Shown here one piece after another: positions 5,927-7,873 of a DNA stretch of 7,873 nt. The stretch lies in the NCBI GenBank assembly GCA_031266255.1, contig JAISBK010000040.1, positions 1-7,873 of the forward strand, read 5' to 3'. Source of the DNA: Treponema sp. (GTDB lineage Bacteria; Spirochaetota; Spirochaetia; Treponematales; Breznakiellaceae). Every line of letters starts with the position of its first letter. Within the stretch, counting starts at the first letter, position 1. The notes under the pieces were generated by a model. It was not told the origin of the DNA. It made no database searches and saw only the letters and a list, made by a program, of their open reading frames with translations. Both the position numbers and the translations under genes were made by a program.

Positions 5927-5958
5927 GACATCCCTAGAACTTCAGTTTTTGGGATGCC
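5927..5958 (-). terminator. Hairpin downstream of the lipoprotein gene
   Basis: On the minus strand GGCATCCC and GGGATGTC pair over 8 bp (one G-U) with a 16-nt loop that can fold further. About ten bases later the T7 tract of the copied leader begins, so it may act as a weak terminator. A second small dyad, CGTCT/AGACG at 5958-5975, lies between it and the gene stop. Confidence 0.45.
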
Positions 5959-5985
5959 GTCTACGGATACAGACGAGATTTCTAA

Positions 5986-6825
5986 CTAATTGATGCCTAA
6001 ATAAGTAGCCGCTTCCGCGTAAGAAGTAAACGTTTTGCTATACTTCTCTTGCTTTACATTAGCATTGTCATAGACGTCAAGGCTGAGCTTATAGGTCTCA
6101 AATAAATTGCCTATGTCGAGATTATCAAGGATTGAGGTAGATTGTCCGGTCATTTTTTTGTCCACCTTTCCCTGTAGTCTCATCACAAACTTAAGTCCTT
6201 TGTTGTTCTTTGAAATACTTATGGCGTATCCGTCCGAGACATCGCAGGATATGGTAAGATCGCCTTTTGGGGGATTAATAGTCGTGATCTGGGCTTTGAG
6301 ATACATGTCTTCGTCAACACTGTACTTACCTTTAATGATTGAATCGTTTTTTGTAATGTCTTGAAAATCAACCGCAAGCTTGATCCTCATTGACATTTCC
6401 ATGTAGTCACCAACACTTTCACCGGCATTTTCATCATCAGCAGCAGACATGGTCTCTTTCCCTTGTACAAATCCGGTTACTTCGGCTCCAGATAAAACCG
6501 TTGTATCGTGGTCGAATATCTCTTCATAAGGTTCGCTATAGACACTTCTGGATATACTTCGTACAGAATTCATCTCGCTTTGAACCGGTGATATTCCCCC
6601 AATTTCCTCAAAAGCGGCTTGTACCAGATTTTTTGCATCTGTTTCATTGGAAACGAAAGTCCCTGAAAATGACGGTACATCCTCAATACGCGGTAGAGAT
6701 AAATCTACCGAAATAGGATCCCCATTGTCATCATCGTCATCGCTGTCGGTGGAACAGGTGATGAAAACAAGCCCGAATACCAGTACCATGACCAGCATTC
6801 CCATAAAAAATACGTTCTTTTTCAT
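5986..6825 (-). CDS. Hypothetical spirochaete-type lipoprotein
   Basis: A 279-residue exported lipoprotein of unknown function. A short basic start (MKKN) is followed by a hydrophobic core at 5-22 and a candidate lipidation site VFITC with Cys24. Thr at -1 and Phe at -3 depart from the L-x-G/A-C box of other bacteria but are tolerable for spirochaetes. An acidic linker (S25 to D38, with a run of five Asp) follows, as often seen after the lipid anchor of surface lipoproteins. The rest is hydrophilic, with alternating patterns at 140-260 that suggest beta structure (YMEMSMRIKLAVDF, GLKFVMRLQGKV). A second Cys is at 194. The ATG at 6823-6825 is chosen for AAGGAGGG upstream; a GTG at 6894 would start inside a terminator hairpin. 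It follows the beta-barrel gene by 124 bp on the same strand. I do not recognise a family. Confidence 0.78.
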   Translation of the reverse strand: MKKNVFFMGMLVMVLVFGLVFITCSTDSDDDDDNGDPISVDLSLPRIEDVPSFSGTFVSNETDAKNLVQAAFEEIGGISPVQSEMNSVRSISRSVYSEPYEEIFDHDTTVLSGAEVTGFVQGKETMSAADDENAGESVGDYMEMSMRIKLAVDFQDITKNDSIIKGKYSVDEDMYLKAQITTINPPKGDLTISCDVSDGYAISISKNNKGLKFVMRLQGKVDKKMTGQSTSILDNLDIGNLFETYKLSLDVYDNANVKQEKYSKTFTSYAEAATYLGIN

Positions 6826-6860
6826 TTTTACCCTCCTTAACTTGGTAAAAAAATTTATAG
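6821..6860 (-). promoter_or_regulatory. Structured leader with the ribosome site in a hairpin loop
   Basis: On the minus strand TTTTTACC (plus 6844-6851) and GGTAAAAA (plus 6825-6832) form a perfect 8-bp stem. The second arm includes the A of the start ATG, and the 11-nt loop carries AAGGAG, with the final GG of the ribosome site in the stem. A near-identical copy with the same pairing lies at 5886-5922. The conserved pairing suggests control of translation initiation; this is inference. Confidence 0.6.
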
Positions 6861-6898
6861 GGAGGTGCTTACAAACCTGAAGTCTGGTAAGCACCTTC
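6846..6898 (-). terminator. Terminator-like hairpin between the beta-barrel and lipoprotein genes
   Basis: AGGTGCTTAC (6863-6872) and GTAAGCACCT (6887-6896) are perfect 10-bp arms, extendable to 12 with G-C and G-U pairs at 6861-6862 and 6897-6898. The loop is 14 nt. On the minus strand the stem is followed by CTATAAA and a run of seven T. It lies 52 bp past the beta-barrel stop, so it should end or attenuate that transcript. The T tract is also the first arm of the lipoprotein leader stem. Confidence 0.65.
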
Positions 6899-6949
6899 GC
6901 TTAACAATGGATGTTTCGCAGCTATTAGCCAAAAAACTGCAAGAATATC

Positions 6950-7585
6950 CTATAATTTCCAGTTGTATACCTGCCATATAAAACCAATGGGTACCGCGGT
7001 TCCTCCTTCATGGAATTCAGGCGTAATCCTAAAGAAAAAACGCCCTCCGCCCCTGCCCGGATTCACAAAATCAAATCCTATATCTATAGGCAAACCCACA
7101 AAAAAGTCTCCTTTGGTATCAACTCCGGCCAATCCGTCAAGCATACCGGACATTGGAATGTTTAAACTTAATCCTATTCCCGCATATAACCATTCAACCA
7201 CAGGAACATTAATATGCGCAGCAAGCGGTATGGTCAAACAAAGTGGACTTGCGGCAATGTCGGTAAAATCATCGACACCCTCCAAATCCTGGTCTAAAAG
7301 CACATATACATCAGGATGCAATAACAAGCCGATATTAAACGATAACCAGTTGAAAAGATAGAAATCATAGGTTATTCCAGTATCCCAGATAACGGCATAA
7401 TTGCCTTTAGGGATACTATTTTGTATATCCAATACGTCTCCCATATTAGGAGTTATACCGAAACCAAAATTAAGTCCAAGCAGCATATCAAATGATTGAT
7501 GCTTGTAATCAGTTTTTTCCTGAGCGAAAACACTACCAACAAGAGCCGCCACAAGAATCAAAACACATAATCCTTTCTTTACCAT
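6950..7585 (-). CDS. Secreted protein, probable outer-membrane beta-barrel
   Basis: A 211-residue exported protein of unknown function. The signal peptide has a basic start (MVKK), a hydrophobic core at about 5-18 and a likely signal peptidase I site at SVFA-Q (cut after Ala21). The mature part is rich in Gly, aromatic residues and alternating hydrophobic runs (MLLGLNFGFGITP at 34-46, YDFYLFNWLSFNIGLLLHP at 73-91, WLYAGIGLSLNIP at 132-144, FFVGLPIDIGFDF at 161-173, FFFRITPEF at 183-191), the pattern of membrane beta-strands. A Gly/Arg turn lies at 177-182. It ends in WQVYNWKL, without the usual terminal Phe. The ATG at 7583-7585 has AAGGAGGA 5 nt upstream. Small outer-membrane proteins of treponemes look like this, but no specific family is recognised. 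Confidence 0.78.
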   Translation of the reverse strand: MVKKGLCVLILVAALVGSVFAQEKTDYKHQSFDMLLGLNFGFGITPNMGDVLDIQNSIPKGNYAVIWDTGITYDFYLFNWLSFNIGLLLHPDVYVLLDQDLEGVDDFTDIAASPLCLTIPLAAHINVPVVEWLYAGIGLSLNIPMSGMLDGLAGVDTKGDFFVGLPIDIGFDFVNPGRGGGRFFFRITPEFHEGGTAVPIGFIWQVYNWKL

Positions 7586-7642
7586 AAAGTTCCTCCTTAA
7601 AGTAAAACACCGCGCTTAATGCCGAGCGTCTAACAAATGTAT

Positions 7643-7660
7643 ATTCGTTTTACAACGAAT
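7643..7660. repeat. 7-bp dyad over the putative -10 of the beta-barrel gene; possible operator
   Basis: ATTCGTT (7643-7649) and AACGAAT (7654-7660) are perfect inverted arms with a 4-bp spacer. The dyad covers the candidate -10 element, a position typical for repressor binding. It could also form a hairpin in a transcript starting further upstream. Confidence 0.45.
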
Positions 7661-7677
7661 GTTTCCACATATTTCAA
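7649..7677 (-). promoter_or_regulatory. Candidate sigma-70 promoter of the beta-barrel gene
   Basis: On the minus strand TTGAAA (plus 7672-7677) and TGTAAA (plus 7649-7654) are separated by 17 bp, matching -35 at 5 of 6 and -10 at 4 of 6 positions. Transcription would start near 7642, giving a leader of roughly 57 nt. A terminator lies just upstream, so a promoter is expected in this interval. Confidence 0.4.
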
Positions 7678-7765
7678 TGGGTAAAATACCATAAAATTCG
7701 CACGGAACCTGTTTGTGCTATGGTCCATTCATAAACACTCCTTATGGGGATGTCCACCGACCAAT

Positions 7766-7801
7766 AAAAAAACAGGTATATCCAGGCTAAACCCGGGTAT
7801 A
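7766..7801 (-). terminator. Rho-independent terminator, minus strand, for a gene beyond the right edge
   Basis: Arms at 7777-7786 and 7792-7801 pair over 9 of 10 positions (one mismatch, one G-U) around a 5-nt loop. On the minus strand four bases later comes a run of seven T (A7 at 7766-7772). It implies leftward transcription entering from beyond the window. Confidence 0.65.
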
Positions 7802-7805
7802 CATA

Positions 7806-7820
7806 GTCTGTCCCACAGAC
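7806..7820. repeat. 5-bp dyad near the right edge
   Basis: GTCTG-TCCCA-CAGAC is a perfect dyad 4 bp beyond the terminator stem. It may add to that terminator or be an operator; too short to say more. Confidence 0.3.
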
Positions 7821-7858
7821 CGAATATTGAATTTATATTACTTGTATATATGTATAGT

Positions 7859-7873
7859 GGGGGGGGGGGGGGG
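7859..7873 (+). repeat. Homopolymeric G tract (15 G) at the window edge
   Basis: The window ends in 15 consecutive G, directly after an AT-rich stretch containing TATATA and TATAGT. Such tracts vary in length by slippage and in Treponema pallidum lie in some tpr promoters, where they affect expression. A run at the very edge may also be an assembly break or a sequencing artefact. Confidence 0.7.

Larger units (their letters stand above)
5615..5985. other. 371-bp gap between the lipoprotein and the flavin reductase operon
   Basis: No protein gene longer than a few codons is supported. Bases 5821-5975 hold two hairpins, a copy of the lipoprotein leader, a mini-ORF and a strong minus-strand terminator, each listed separately. 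Bases 5640-5820 must contain the promoter of the flavin reductase-rfbB operon because a terminator lies upstream, but I see no convincing -35/-10 pair; CCGG-rich short dyads near 5737-5752 are the only structure noted there. Confidence 0.6.

Noticed and set aside
6963..7361. A 132-codon plus-strand ORF opposite the beta-barrel gene.
   Set aside because: The minus-strand protein has a signal peptide, a strong ribosome site and a beta-strand pattern, while this frame has none of these.
7630..7728. A 32-codon minus-strand ORF with AAGGAG nine bases upstream, between the right-edge terminator and the beta-barrel gene; a four-codon ATG-to-TAG ORF at 7718-7732 shares the ribosome site.
   Set aside because: It is short, has no recognisable features and overlaps the best promoter candidate of the beta-barrel gene. 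Conservation in relatives would be needed to call it.
7729..7873. A minus-strand frame open from the right edge to a TGA at 7729-7731, possibly the end of a gene beyond the window.
   Set aside because: It runs through the G15 tract and a well-formed terminator, and about 48 open codons are not rare by chance in AT-rich DNA.
1..7873. CRISPR arrays, tRNA or rRNA genes, insertion sequences, defence or toxin-antitoxin genes.
   Set aside because: I found no regular repeat-spacer pattern, no cloverleaf, no transposase motif with terminal repeats, and no such gene families. The only repeats are the short regulatory ones listed.

Overview
The window looks like chromosomal DNA from a spirochaete of the Treponema group. 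The clues are a secreted beta-barrel-type protein, a lipoprotein with a loose spirochaete-style lipobox, an RpoS-like group 2 sigma factor behind a sigma-54-type promoter, and strong AGGAGG ribosome sites beside moderate to low GC. This placement is inference; no rRNA or tRNA is present to confirm it. Six complete protein genes and one 3' gene fragment can be supported, plus a complete hypothetical lipoprotein. The last 15 bases are a pure G tract, so the right edge may be a contig end.

Layout, left to right. Bases 2-169 (+) are the C-terminal end of an unrecognised protein. Bases 170-492 are a GC-rich stretch with short hairpins and no convincing gene. On the minus strand, a YciO-type Sua5/YrdC protein (2068-2736) is followed 39 bp later by a cardiolipin synthase (493-2028), a likely two-gene operon. 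A 300-bp divergent region (2737-3037) then leads to the sigma factor (3038-3904, +). It holds a GG-N10-GC sigma-54 promoter and, 110-180 bp upstream of the predicted transcript start, two 17-bp direct repeats enclosed by an 11-bp inverted repeat. A GC-rich hairpin separates the sigma gene from the convergent minus-strand pair: a flavin reductase-like protein (5030-5614) overlapping by 14 bp a dTDP-glucose 4,6-dehydratase (3967-5043).

The right third is an envelope-protein region on the minus strand: a secreted beta-barrel-type protein (6950-7585) followed by a lipoprotein (5986-6825). The lipoprotein has an unusual leader in which an 8-bp stem places the Shine-Dalgarno sequence in its loop, right against the start codon. 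A near-identical copy of that leader lies just beyond the lipoprotein stop, in front of a four-codon ORF (ATG, two codons, stop) and a strong terminator. This is either the stump of a lost tandem gene or a small regulatory leader.

The most interesting signals are regulatory: a possible sigma-54 to RpoS-like cascade with a well-formed candidate enhancer site, the duplicated SD-in-loop leader, and the G15 tract. None of the protein families in the window is itself new; novelty, if any, lies in the control elements and in the two uncharacterised envelope proteins.
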